Positions 15,132 through 23,368 of a stretch of 64,000 nt of DNA are shown one piece after another. Position 1 is the stretch's first letter; the number at the start of each line of letters is the position of its first letter. The position numbers and the translations under genes are program-made. This DNA comes from Faecalicatena contorta (lineage in GTDB: Bacteria; Bacillota; Clostridia; Lachnospirales; Lachnospiraceae): assembly GCF_039521745.1 (NCBI RefSeq), contig NZ_BAAACT010000087.1, one strand, 5' to 3'. Under the pieces are notes generated by a model. The model was not told the DNA's origin, ran no database searches, and was given only the letters and a program-made list of their open reading frames with translations.

Positions 15132-15899
15132 ATGGGAAGAATTATAGCAATTGCAAACCAAAAGGGTGGTGTGGGTAAGACTACTACGGCTATTAATCTA
15201 TCATCTTCACTTGCTGGACTGGGACAAAAGGTTCTGGCCTTTGATATGGATCCGCAAGGAAATATGACGAGTGGGCTTAGTGTAAATAAAAATGAAGTTG
15301 AAAACACTGTATATGATTTGATTATCGGTGGCGCCGGAATTGAGGAATGTATTTGCAGAGAAGTTTTTGATAATCTTGATGTTCTTCCATCTAATATAGA
15401 CTTATCAGCAGCAGAAATTGAATTGATTGGCGTTGATAACAAGGAATATATTATTAAAAATGAAATTGAAAAGGTTAAGGATAATTATGATTTTGTGATT
15501 ATTGATTGTCCACCTGCATTGAGCATGCTTACCATTAATGCCATGACAACGGCCGATTCTGTACTTGTGCCTATTCAGTGTGAATATTATGCACTGGAAG
15601 GGTTGAGCCAATTGGTACATACAATTGAACTGGTACAGGAAAGACTGAATCCATCACTGGAAATAGAAGGTGTTGTATTTACAATGTATGATGCCAGAAC
15701 TAATCTTTCTTTACAGGTAGTCGAGAATGTGAAAGACAACTTAAATCAGAATATTTACAAGACTATAATACCGAGGAATATCCGTTTGGCAGAAGCACCC
15801 AGCTACGGGATGCCTATTAATTTATATGATCCAAAGTCTGCCGGAGCAGAGAGTTATATGATGTTAGCAGAAGAAGTGATTAATAAAGGAGAGGAATAA
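15132..15899 (+). CDS. parA: Chromosome partition ATPase ParA (Soj)
   Basis: Soj is a deviant Walker ATPase that moves ParB-parS complexes and also regulates DnaA. The protein is 255 residues from ATG at 15132 (MGRIIAIANQ), preceded by AAAGGAG. The Walker A box KGGVGKTT lies at residues 11-18, Walker A' FDMDPQGN near 40 and Walker B FVIIDCPP near 120. It is followed after two bases by parB, and two parS sites lie directly upstream. The gene is chromosomal, distinct from the ICE ParA at 21601. Confidence 0.96.
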   Translation: MGRIIAIANQKGGVGKTTTAINLSSSLAGLGQKVLAFDMDPQGNMTSGLSVNKNEVENTVYDLIIGGAGIEECICREVFDNLDVLPSNIDLSAAEIELIGVDNKEYIIKNEIEKVKDNYDFVIIDCPPALSMLTINAMTTADSVLVPIQCEYYALEGLSQLVHTIELVQERLNPSLEIEGVVFTMYDARTNLSLQVVENVKDNLNQNIYKTIIPRNIRLAEAPSYGMPINLYDPKSAGAESYMMLAEEVINKGEE

Positions 15900-15901
15900 G
15901 A

Positions 15902-16825
15902 ATGGCAGTAAAAAGAAATGGACTCGGAAAAGGTTTAGACAGTCTGATTCCCGACAGAAGTGATAAGGCCGTAAAAAAGCCTGTAAAGCAGGAGAACATA
16001 ACTCAGCCAGAAAAGCAGGGAGTAGTAAATGAATCTGGCGAAATGTTGGTGAAAATTAATCAAGTAGAACCAAACAGGGAGCAGCCGCGCAAAGATTTTG
16101 ATGAAGATGCTCTTCTTGAACTTGCTGATTCGATCAAGCAGTTTGGCGTTTTACAGCCTTTGGTTGTACAGAAAAAAAAGGATTACTATGAAATTATTGC
16201 AGGTGAAAGAAGATGGCGGGCAGCAAAACTTGCAGGCCTAAAGGAAATACCTGTAATTATAAAAAATTATACTGACCAGGAAATAGTTGAAATATCTTTG
16301 ATTGAGAATATTCAGAGAGAAAACCTGAATCCTATTGAAGAGGCAATGGCCTATAAACGTCTGCTGGAAGAATTCAGCCTAAAACAGGATGAAGTTGCAG
16401 AAAGGGTATCAAAGAGCCGAACAGCGGTAACAAACTCTATGCGTCTTTTAAAACTAAGTGAAAAAGTACAGAGAATGATTGTAGACGACATGATTACTAC
16501 AGGACATGCCAGGGCTCTGCTTGCTATAGATGATGAAGAACAGCAGTATATACTTGCAAATAAAATATTCGACGAAAAATTAAGTGTCCGGGAGACCGAA
16601 AAACTAGTTAAGGCCCTGAAAAATCCTAAAAAAGAACAAAAAATTGAAAAGGTTGAACACACATTTATCTATGATAATCTGGAAGAAAAGATGAAAAATA
16701 TCATTGGTACAAAGGTAAATGTGAGTCCAAAGGCAAATGGAAAAGGAAAAATTGAGATTGAGTATTATTCAGAAGATGAACTCGAACGTATATTCGATTT
16801 AATTATGTCTATAAGAAATGAATGA
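15902..16825 (+). CDS. parB: Chromosome partition protein ParB (Spo0J)
   Basis: ParB binds parS, spreads as a CTP-dependent clamp, and is moved by ParA. The 307-residue protein has the N-terminal ParA-activating segment KRNGLGKGLDSLIP, the CTP-binding motif AGERRWRAAKLAG, the IENIQRENLNPIEEA segment, and a helix-turn-helix (KQDEVAERVSKSRTAVTNSMRLL, cited only as a region near residues 160-182). The C-terminal dimerisation domain ends in FDLIMSIRNE. It is co-transcribed with parA, two bases apart. Confidence 0.96.
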   Translation: MAVKRNGLGKGLDSLIPDRSDKAVKKPVKQENITQPEKQGVVNESGEMLVKINQVEPNREQPRKDFDEDALLELADSIKQFGVLQPLVVQKKKDYYEIIAGERRWRAAKLAGLKEIPVIIKNYTDQEIVEISLIENIQRENLNPIEEAMAYKRLLEEFSLKQDEVAERVSKSRTAVTNSMRLLKLSEKVQRMIVDDMITTGHARALLAIDDEEQQYILANKIFDEKLSVRETEKLVKALKNPKKEQKIEKVEHTFIYDNLEEKMKNIIGTKVNVSPKANGKGKIEIEYYSEDELERIFDLIMSIRNE

Positions 16826-16964
16826 GATGTATTGAATTAAAATATACACTATTGTACCGCCTATCATAATATGGGGAAATGTCAGCATAATAAACAGTGA
16901 TGGCAATAGATTGGTAAATTTGGCGGTGAAAGGGGATACATAATTTAATAAGGAGGAAGTGGGT

Positions 16965-17489
16965 ATGGAAAATACTATTTTAGGTAATATTGGACTAGAT
17001 CCTGTGTATTTGATTATACTTTTATTTTTGATACAGGTTCTGTTATTTGTTATGTTAATCAGTGTAAATATGAAGTACAATAGGCTAAAAACCAGTTATT
17101 CTTCGTTTATGAAAGGGAAAGATGGAAAGAATCTAGAAGAGAGCATGCTTACACGATTTGCGGAGCTTGATGAAATTGCGGAAATCGCAAAAAAAAATCA
17201 AATGGATATACAGGATATTTATAAAAAAATAAGGTTCCATTATCAGAAAATTGGCATCGTAAAATACGATGCGTTCCATGAAATGGGGGGCAATCTAAGT
17301 TTTGCACTGACTATGCTGGATGAAAATGATAATGGATGGATATTAAATGCAATGCACAGCAGAGAAGGCTGTTATACTTATATTAAAGAGGTTGTAAAAG
17401 GGCAGAGCTATATTGAGCTGGCAGAGGAAGAATCAGAGTCACTGGAAAGAGCTATATTCCAGGAAGCGTATGATTTAAATAAAAGATAG
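16965..17489 (+). CDS. DUF4446 membrane-anchored protein
   Basis: This 174-residue protein has a single N-terminal transmembrane segment (about residues 12-34, LIILLFLIQVLLFVMLISV) and a cytoplasmic DUF4446 domain with FHYQKIGIVKYDAFHEMGG and FALTMLDENDNGWILNAMHS. The family is widespread in Firmicutes, near parAB and serS, and of unknown function. I chose ATG at 16965, eight bases after AGGAGG; a GTG at 16959 is too close to that site. It ends 23 bases before serS. Confidence 0.88.
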   Translation: MENTILGNIGLDPVYLIILLFLIQVLLFVMLISVNMKYNRLKTSYSSFMKGKDGKNLEESMLTRFAELDEIAEIAKKNQMDIQDIYKKIRFHYQKIGIVKYDAFHEMGGNLSFALTMLDENDNGWILNAMHSREGCYTYIKEVVKGQSYIELAEEESESLERAIFQEAYDLNKR

Positions 17490-17512
17490 TGAGGAAAAGA
17501 GGAAAAGATACT

Positions 17513-18799
17513 ATGTTAGATATTAAATTTGTAAGAAATAACCCTGAAGCTGTAAAACAAAATATCAAGAATAAATTCCAGGATGAAAAACTGCCTTTGG
17601 TAGATGAAGTTTTAGAACTGGATCAAAAAAACCGGGATATTAAGCAGGAAGTGGAGGCATTAAGAGCTGAAAAGAATAAAATATCAAAAGAGATCGGTGC
17701 GCTGATGGCGCAGGGAAAGAAAGAGGAAGCAGCTGTCTTTAAACAGAAAGTAGCAGAAAATGCAGACAGAATGGAAGCACTCTCTGCAGAAGAAAAAGAG
17801 GTAGAAGAAAATATCAGGAAGATCATGATGATTATTCCAAACATGATTGATCCATCTGTACCAATTGGAAAAGATGACAGTGAGAATGTAGAGGTTGAGA
17901 GATACGGAGAGCCATTCGTGCCAGACTTCGAAATTCCTTACCATACAGAAATTATGGAACGTTTTAACGGCATAGACCTGGACAGCGCAAGGCGTGTTGC
18001 TGGTAATGGATTTTATTATCTGATGGGGGACATTGCACGTCTTCATTCTTCTGTGATATCCTATGCAAGAGACTTTATGATCGACAGGGGATTTACCTAC
18101 TGTGTTCCTCCTTTTATGATTCGCAGCAATGTTGTGACAGGGGTTATGAGTTTTGCAGAGATGGATGCCATGATGTACAAGATCGAGGGCGAAGACCTCT
18201 ATCTGATTGGGACAAGCGAACACTCCATGATCGGAAAATTCATTGACACTCAGCTGCAGGAAGCGGAGCTTCCACAGACACTGACAAGTTACTCCCCATG
18301 TTTTAGAAAAGAAAAAGGGGCGCACGGAATTGAAGAGCGCGGTGTATATCGTATACATCAATTTGAAAAACAGGAAATGATTGTTGTATGCAAACCGGAA
18401 GACAGTATGGAATGGTATGATAAGCTATGGCAGAATACAGTAGATTTATTCCGGTCTTTGGATGTACCAGTGCGTACTCTGGAGTGCTGTTCAGGAGACC
18501 TTGCTGACTTGAAAGTGAAATCCGTGGATGTAGAAGCATGGTCCCCGCGGCAGAAAAAATATTTCGAAGTAGGAAGCTGCTCTAATTTGGGCGATGCACA
18601 GGCCAGAAGGCTGGGAATACGTGTAAAGGGTGATAAGACAAAATACTTTGCACATACACTGAATAATACGGTAGCAGCTCCGCCAAGAATGCTGATTGCA
18701 TTTCTGGAAAATAACCTCCAGGCAGACGGCTCCGTAAAAATACCGGAGGCACTCCGCCCATATATGGGAGGAAATGCAGTGATAACTCCGAAAAATTAA
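17513..18799 (+). CDS. serS: Seryl-tRNA synthetase
   Basis: SerRS charges tRNA-Ser with serine. The protein is 428 residues, normal length. It has the N-terminal antiparallel coiled coil (about 25-105) that holds the tRNA arm, then the class II core with motif 2 around FRKEKGAHGIEERGVYRIH and motif 3 at the end (NNTVAAPPRMLIAFLENN). ATG at 17513 (MLDIKFVRNNPE) is preceded by GAGGA; an upstream in-frame start at 17489 overlaps the previous stop and is less likely. No T-box leader is visible, since only 23 bases separate it from the gene before. Confidence 0.97.
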   Translation: MLDIKFVRNNPEAVKQNIKNKFQDEKLPLVDEVLELDQKNRDIKQEVEALRAEKNKISKEIGALMAQGKKEEAAVFKQKVAENADRMEALSAEEKEVEENIRKIMMIIPNMIDPSVPIGKDDSENVEVERYGEPFVPDFEIPYHTEIMERFNGIDLDSARRVAGNGFYYLMGDIARLHSSVISYARDFMIDRGFTYCVPPFMIRSNVVTGVMSFAEMDAMMYKIEGEDLYLIGTSEHSMIGKFIDTQLQEAELPQTLTSYSPCFRKEKGAHGIEERGVYRIHQFEKQEMIVVCKPEDSMEWYDKLWQNTVDLFRSLDVPVRTLECCSGDLADLKVKSVDVEAWSPRQKKYFEVGSCSNLGDAQARRLGIRVKGDKTKYFAHTLNNTVAAPPRMLIAFLENNLQADGSVKIPEALRPYMGGNAVITPKN

Positions 18800-18865
18800 C
18801 GGATTCATGAATATATATTAGGAAATAGTATTAAGATAATATAGTACTATAATTTGGAGAATATT

Positions 18866-19741
18866 ATGCATCAATATCTGAAAGCAATTGGATTTAACAA
18901 CCTGAAGACAAAGAAAGATATAAAAGAACTGTTGAATCAGGTAGAAACTACTTTTACACATCAGACTATCGTATCTTATCAGAATTGGGCAGATTACTGT
19001 GAATTTCAGAAGGAATACGGACAAAATGTGGGGATAACCTTGTGCGGTGAACTGGATGAATTTGAAAATTTCGATGCAGATTATTATTTTCCATATTTTG
19101 AAGGGAGCGGTGTAACCACATACGCTGATGTAATTGTAGAAAAAAGAATCGAGAAAGAAGAGTATGTGGGAATATGTGAGGATCCGAAAGTTGGTATCAG
19201 CCTTATTTTCCATCTGCAGAATGGAATCGAGTATATGAGGGAGCGCCAGCTTGGTTTTGCAACCGAGCTGGCAGTCTCAGTTACATTTTCCGGTCTTGCT
19301 CTGTCCGGGAAGATCCTGTTTCCGGTAAAAAAGAGTGAGGATCAGGTGAAAAATGAAAAAGAAGCGTCAGATAACAGGAAAGTGCTGCTTAATGCAGCCA
19401 GAAGCGGCGACCAGACGGCAATAGAAACCCTTACTCTGGATGATATTGATACATATTCCAAGGTATCCCGCAGGCTGATTCATGAAGATATATTTACGAT
19501 AGTAGATACATATTTTATGCCCTACGGCGTGGAATGTGATTTGTACTCAATAATGGGAGAGATACTTGCTGTCAGAAAGAGAGAAAATACTCTAACAAAA
19601 GAACCGCTGTATCAGATGAAACTTGATGTAAATGAACTGCAGTTCGATGTATGCGTACCGGCAAAGGAAGTCATGGGCGAGCCCGAGATTGGAAGAAGAT
19701 TTAAGGGCACAATTTGGCTGCAGGGATATATTAATTTCTAG
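18866..19741 (+). CDS. DUF3881 family protein
   Basis: This 291-residue protein matches the DUF3881 family, known mainly from Lachnospiraceae and of unknown function. It is soluble with no signal peptide. Recognisable stretches are MHQYLKAIGFNNLKTKKDI, YFPYFEGSGVTTYADVIVEKR and EPLYQMKLDVNELQFDVC. I chose ATG at 18866 after TTGGAGA rather than the TTG at 18854. It stands downstream of serS, probably as the last chromosomal protein gene before the tRNA attachment site. Confidence 0.85.
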   Translation: MHQYLKAIGFNNLKTKKDIKELLNQVETTFTHQTIVSYQNWADYCEFQKEYGQNVGITLCGELDEFENFDADYYFPYFEGSGVTTYADVIVEKRIEKEEYVGICEDPKVGISLIFHLQNGIEYMRERQLGFATELAVSVTFSGLALSGKILFPVKKSEDQVKNEKEASDNRKVLLNAARSGDQTAIETLTLDDIDTYSKVSRRLIHEDIFTIVDTYFMPYGVECDLYSIMGEILAVRKRENTLTKEPLYQMKLDVNELQFDVCVPAKEVMGEPEIGRRFKGTIWLQGYINF

Positions 19742-19803
19742 GATCATGTCCTATTTTATCTCTCAGCCAGACAGAAAAAATGTAAAAATATTTAGAAAAA
19801 AAG

Positions 19804-19832
19804 TTGAGTATTTTACTGATTCATGTTATATT
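19804..19832 (+). promoter_or_regulatory. Predicted promoter for the tRNA-Arg locus
   Basis: TTGAGT (19804-19809), 17 bases, TATATT (19827-19832). The start of transcription would fall about 40 bases before the first tRNA-like sequence at 19878. Confidence 0.5.
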
Positions 19833-19877
19833 ATTAATTGTGTTTTACCATTCAGTTATTTATAAATATATCTGAAT

Positions 19878-19940
19878 GTTTCTGTAGCTCAGCAGGATAG
19901 AGCGTCCGCCTCCTAAGCGGCAGATTGTTCGATTCCTTTG
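19878..19940 (+). pseudogene. Broken tRNA-Arg(CCT), 3' part damaged
   Basis: The acceptor 5' strand, the D arm (AGCTCAGCAGGATAGAGC) and a complete anticodon stem-loop with CCT are present. The T arm is reduced to a TTCGATTC loop without a pairing stem, and no 3' strand complements GTTTCTG. It carries the core CCTCCTAAG at 19909-19917. It looks like a remnant left by integration or excision of an element. Confidence 0.7.
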
Positions 19941-19970
19941 AGCCTTGAAAATTGCATAAAACTTATAAAT

Positions 19971-20010
19971 GTCTCAGTAGCTCAGTTGGATAGAGCACAC
20001 GCCTCCTAAG
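19971..20010 (+). pseudogene. 5' half of a second tRNA-Arg(CCT)
   Basis: GTCTCAGTAGCTCAGTTGG begins a normal tRNA-Arg that runs through the D arm and into the anticodon loop, then stops at CCTCCTAAG (20002-20010). The 3' half is replaced by unrelated sequence. The break falls exactly at the core shared by the three copies. Confidence 0.75.
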
Positions 20011-20241
20011 GAAAGAGTAACCCCTTTCCCTTACGATTTTCTGAAATTGTAAAAAGGAGTCCGATTTGAATCCAGACAGTTATTATTGACAGTAACCTGT
20101 TTTCCAAAAAGGTATCGTAAGTACTGACACTCAATTACACATTGGATGGTTAACAGTTCGACTCGATCGACTGAAAATCATAAATATGGCACCGAAACCA
20201 TATGGCAAAAACCCCGTGTTTAAGCCAAAAAAAGGCACCCT
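20011..20241. other. Non-coding stretch between tRNA remnants, possible old attachment arm
   Basis: I see no gene here. There is a T-arm-like sequence (GTTCGACTCGATCGAC near 20156) and a small inverted pair ATATGG/CCATAT (about 20184-20203) before an A-rich run. It is plausibly the end of an earlier element. Confidence 0.35.
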
Positions 20242-20313
20242 GTTCCCTTAGTTAAATGGATATAACGAGGTCCTCCTAAGACTTTATTGTAGGTTCGATT
20301 CCTACAGGGAACG
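20242..20313 (+). tRNA. tRNA-Arg(CCT)
   Basis: This is an intact 72-base cloverleaf. The acceptor GTTCCCT pairs with AGGGAAC; the anticodon stem AGGTC/GACTT encloses CTCCTAA with anticodon CCT; the T arm GTAGG/CCTAC encloses TTCGATT. CCA is not encoded. It contains the core CCTCCTAAG (20272-20280) and marks the ICE boundary. The gene may be host derived or carried by an element. Confidence 0.9.
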
Positions 20314-20324
20314 CTTGATAAGAG

Positions 20325-20368
20325 GCGGAAATGATTAGCTGATTAGCAAAATCGTTATCCGCTTTTTT
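20325..20368 (+). terminator. Rho-independent terminator after tRNA-Arg
   Basis: GCGGAAATGATT pairs with AATCGTTATCCGC (one bulge), followed by TTTTTTCTTTTTTT. It lies 12 bases after the tRNA end. Confidence 0.75.
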
Positions 20369-20410
20369 CTTTTTTTCGAAAAATTAATTGCTTTGAAAAT
20401 CAGCTGTTTC

Positions 20411-20630
20411 TGCTAACAAATCCATAAAAATGTTAGCTGACAGCTAATAAAAAGCAGTACTTTGCTAACAAGAAAAATTTACAGTCCTGCTAACATTTGG
20501 GAAAGTGGTCTTATTAACCAAAGAAAAGGGATGTAAAATAGAGAAAAGTAAAGTAAATTCACTCATCCGATTTGAATCCTGCAAACATCGATTAGCTGAA
20601 ATCTATATTTAAGAGTTAGCCCTGCTAACG
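20411..20630. promoter_or_regulatory. Cluster of GCTAACA motifs upstream of the ICE parB genes
   Basis: TGCTAACA occurs at 20411-20418, 20463-20470 and 20488-20495. TGTTAGC lies at 20431-20437, and GTTAGC-CCT-GCTAAC forms an inverted pair near 20615-20629. This repeated motif just ahead of a parB gene suggests a centromere-like ParB site or an operator. Confidence 0.5.
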
Positions 20631-20643
20631 AACGAATGGCATG

Positions 20644-20691
20644 CCCGTTCAGACTAGATTTATAAAAAATTCTAGTTTGGACGGGTTTTTT
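20644..20691 (+). terminator. Terminator-like hairpin ahead of ICE parB1
   Basis: CCCGTTCAGACTAGA (20644-20658) pairs with TCTAGTTTGGACGGG (20671-20685), followed by seven T. It lies 28 bases before the parB1 start, so it may end upstream transcription or act as an attenuator. Confidence 0.7.
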
Positions 20692-20718
20692 TGTCGTCCT
20701 AAGATAAGGAGGTAAATC

Positions 20719-21588
20719 ATGCAGAAAGTAAAAGAAAAAAGTAATTGGAAAGGCGAAACCATAGTAGAAATTGAAATAGAACGACTCAAAGCATTTCGCA
20801 ATCACCCATTCCAGGTAAGGGATGATGACGATCTGGAAAAACTGAAAGAAAGTATCAAAATGTACGGAATCTTAACACCACTACTTGTCAGACCGATCAA
20901 AGATGGTACTTATGAAATCATTTCCGGGCATCGAAGAAAAAGAGCTGCTGCGCTTTTGGGATATAGAAAAATACCGGTACTGATCCAGCCTATGAGCTAT
21001 GAAGATGCAGTTGTGAAAATGGTTGATACCAATTTGCACCGGGAACATATCTCTTTCAGTGAAAAAGCTTTTGCTTACAGAATGAAGAATGAAGCAATGA
21101 AACAAAAAGTAGGTCGGAAAAAGGGACAAAGTGGCCAACAAAAGAAAGGCAAGAAGACAATTGAATTAATTGGAGAAGAGTTTGGTGACAGCCCAAAGCA
21201 GGTTCAGAGATATATCGCAGTAACACGGCTGATTCCTGAATTGCTTCAGAAGCTCGATCGGGGAGAAATCTCATTTAATCCTGCTGTAGAAATCTCTGCA
21301 TTAACAAAGGAAGAACAAAAAGAATTGCTAGAAGCAATGAATTATGCCCAATCTACACCATCTGTTTCACAGGCGCAACGAATCAAAAAACTAAGCAAAA
21401 CCGGAGAATTAACAAAAAAACATATGGAAGATATCTTAAGTGAAATAAAAAAGGGAGAAGTCACAAGAGTTGAGTTTAATAATGCACAACTTCACAAGTT
21501 CTTCCCATACAATTACTCACCAGCAATGATGAAACGAGAAATATTAGCGATTTTGAAAATCTATAAAGAACAGTATTCAGAAAAATAG
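20719..21588 (+). CDS. ParB/RepB/Spo0J-family partition protein (ICE, first copy)
   Basis: This is a DNA-binding partition or replication-control protein of 289 residues. It has the ParB nuclease-like/CTP-binding fold with FRNHPFQVRDDDDLEKLKES, ESIKMYGILTPLLVRP and SGHRRKRAAALLG, then a helix-turn-helix (GEEFGDSPKQVQRYIAVTRL). ATG at 20719 follows AAGGAGG. The element parA gene follows 12 bases later and a second ParB follows that, so ParA is flanked by two ParB proteins. A GCTAACA cluster upstream could be its target. Confidence 0.88.
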   Translation: MQKVKEKSNWKGETIVEIEIERLKAFRNHPFQVRDDDDLEKLKESIKMYGILTPLLVRPIKDGTYEIISGHRRKRAAALLGYRKIPVLIQPMSYEDAVVKMVDTNLHREHISFSEKAFAYRMKNEAMKQKVGRKKGQSGQQKKGKKTIELIGEEFGDSPKQVQRYIAVTRLIPELLQKLDRGEISFNPAVEISALTKEEQKELLEAMNYAQSTPSVSQAQRIKKLSKTGELTKKHMEDILSEIKKGEVTRVEFNNAQLHKFFPYNYSPAMMKREILAILKIYKEQYSEK

Positions 21589-21600
21589 GAGGTATGCATT

Positions 21601-22386
21601 ATGTGTAAAGTTATTTCAATCGTCAACCAGAAAGGGGGCTGTTCCAAGACCACAAGTGCTGTAAATATTGGGATTGGACTGGCAAATGCAGGAAAGAAAG
21701 TTGTTCTAATCGATGCGGACGCACAGGGGAGCTTAACAGCAAGCCTTGGATTCCAAAAGCCTGATGAACTGAGAGTAACCCTTGCAACTATTATGGCTAA
21801 AACCATCAATGAAGAAGAAATTGATTTATCAAATGTAATTTTACACCACGAAGAAGGTGTGGATCTGATTCCAGGAAATATCGAATTATCTGGATTAGAA
21901 GTACAGCTATCCAATGTATTGAGCAGAGAACTGATTTTAAAAGAGTTTGTAGACTCACTTAGAGATTCCTACGACTATATCTTAATCGACTGCGCACCAT
22001 CCCTTGGAATGATGACAATTAACGCTCTAGTAGCTGCTGATGAAGTAATTATCCCTGTACAAGCTGCTTATCTTCCAGTCAAAGGATTACAACAGCTGAT
22101 GAAGACAATCAATATGGTGAAGAGACGTTTAAATAAAAAGCTTCAAATCGATGGAATCCTCTTAGCTATGGTAGATTACAGAACTACTTTTGCAAGAAAT
22201 ATTTCAGCAGAATTATTCACAGCTTATGGTGAATCTGTAGGAATCTTTGAGAATTATATTCCATCCTCAATCAAAGCTGTAGAAGCAAGCTCTGCAGGGA
22301 TCAGCATTTACAAACATGATCCAAAAGGAAAAGTCGCTCAGGCATATGCAAAGGTAACACAGGAGGTATTAAACCATGAGAACTAG
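21601..22386 (+). CDS. parA: ParA-family ATPase (ICE)
   Basis: This is a partition ATPase of 261 residues for maintaining the excised element. The deviant Walker A reads KGGCSKTT at residues 11-18, with Ser where most ParA proteins have Gly; the signature lysine (K11) and catalytic lysine (K16) are kept. Walker A' is LIDADAQGS and Walker B is YILIDCAPS. ATG at 21601 has AGGAGG upstream. The final 11 bases overlap the second parB gene, indicating coupled translation. It is clearly distinct from the chromosomal Soj at 15132. Confidence 0.92.
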   Translation: MCKVISIVNQKGGCSKTTSAVNIGIGLANAGKKVVLIDADAQGSLTASLGFQKPDELRVTLATIMAKTINEEEIDLSNVILHHEEGVDLIPGNIELSGLEVQLSNVLSRELILKEFVDSLRDSYDYILIDCAPSLGMMTINALVAADEVIIPVQAAYLPVKGLQQLMKTINMVKRRLNKKLQIDGILLAMVDYRTTFARNISAELFTAYGESVGIFENYIPSSIKAVEASSAGISIYKHDPKGKVAQAYAKVTQEVLNHEN

Positions 22387-23290
22387 AAACGGTGAAAAAT
22401 TCAAACTGGAATCTGTTGAAGAGTTACTCGGAATTCAAAATGAAGAGTCGGCAATGGATATTGAAATTGAAAAGATCTGCCCGTTCCGTAAACATCCTTT
22501 CAAAGTAATTGACGATGAGAAAATGCAGGAACTTGTGGAAAGTATTAAAACAAATGGAGTCCTCACTCCTGTCCTTGTAAGACCTCTTGGAATGGATACT
22601 TACGAAATGATCTCTGGACATCGAAGAATGCATGCCGCAAAACTGGCTGGATTAGAAAAAATACCAACGATCATTCGTGAAATGACCGATGATGAAGCCG
22701 TAATCTGCATGGTTGATGCGAACGTCCAACGTGAAGAACTGTTACCTAGTGAAAAGGCTTTTGCTTATAAAATGAAACTTGAGGCAATGAAAAGACGTGC
22801 TGGCAGACCATCTCAAAATAATGTGTCCCAAAATGGGACAGATTTCAGATCAGATGAATTATTGGCAAAACAGATAGGTAGTAGCAGAAATCAAATTCAA
22901 AGATATATCCGGTTGACAGAACTTATCCCAGATTTACTCGAATTAGTAGATAAGAAGAAACTGCAATTCACCGTAGCTGTAGAAATCTCTTACATAGACG
23001 AAAAGATTCAGCAATGGCTTTACGAATATATTCGAGACAATGGATTCATCAAACCAAAGCAAATTTCTGCATTACGAGAACATTTAAAAACAGAAAAAAT
23101 AAATCAGCAACAAATGATTACTCTTCTAAACGAAAATATGCCCGGGAGAAAATCCGTAAGAAAAGTAACTCTATCGGAAGACAGATTATCGAAATATTTT
23201 CCACCCTTCTATTCGCAGGATGATATGGAAAAGGTTTTAATCCAGTTACTTGAAATTTGGAAACAAAATCAAACACAAGATGATGAATGA
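22376..23290 (+). CDS. ParB-family partition protein (ICE, second copy)
   Basis: This is a 304-residue homologue of the protein at 20719. It has FRKHPFKVIDDEKMQELVES, TNGVLTPVLVRPLG, SGHRRMHAAKLAG and a helix-turn-helix (LLAKQIGSSRNQIQRYIRL). The two ICE ParB proteins share plan and several motifs but are clearly diverged. Its start overlaps the parA end by 11 bases, with AGGAGG inside parA. It is followed by repA. Confidence 0.88.
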   Translation: MRTRNGEKFKLESVEELLGIQNEESAMDIEIEKICPFRKHPFKVIDDEKMQELVESIKTNGVLTPVLVRPLGMDTYEMISGHRRMHAAKLAGLEKIPTIIREMTDDEAVICMVDANVQREELLPSEKAFAYKMKLEAMKRRAGRPSQNNVSQNGTDFRSDELLAKQIGSSRNQIQRYIRLTELIPDLLELVDKKKLQFTVAVEISYIDEKIQQWLYEYIRDNGFIKPKQISALREHLKTEKINQQQMITLLNENMPGRKSVRKVTLSEDRLSKYFPPFYSQDDMEKVLIQLLEIWKQNQTQDDE

Positions 23291-23310
23291 TACAAAGAAA
23301 CAGATGCTAA

Positions 23311-23331
23311 GAAGTTTGATTTGTAAACTTC
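23311..23331 (-). promoter_or_regulatory. Inverted RepA iteron upstream of repA
   Basis: This 21-base sequence, itself built of GAAGTTT and AAACTTC arms, is the exact reverse complement of the iterons at 23764-23784 and 23807-23827. Lying 38 bases before repA, it is a likely autoregulatory RepA operator. Confidence 0.75.
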
Positions 23332-23368
23332 TTAGCAGTAGAAGCACAAAACCAAAAGGGGGAATTCC

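Noticed and set aside
17489..17512. Longer serS start and possible T-box riboswitch before serS
   Set aside because: The gap to the preceding gene is too short for a T-box, and the longer start would overlap the previous stop without a better ribosome site.
19878..19940. Intact second tRNA gene
   Set aside because: The acceptor strand has no 3' partner and the T stem does not pair, so I call it a remnant.
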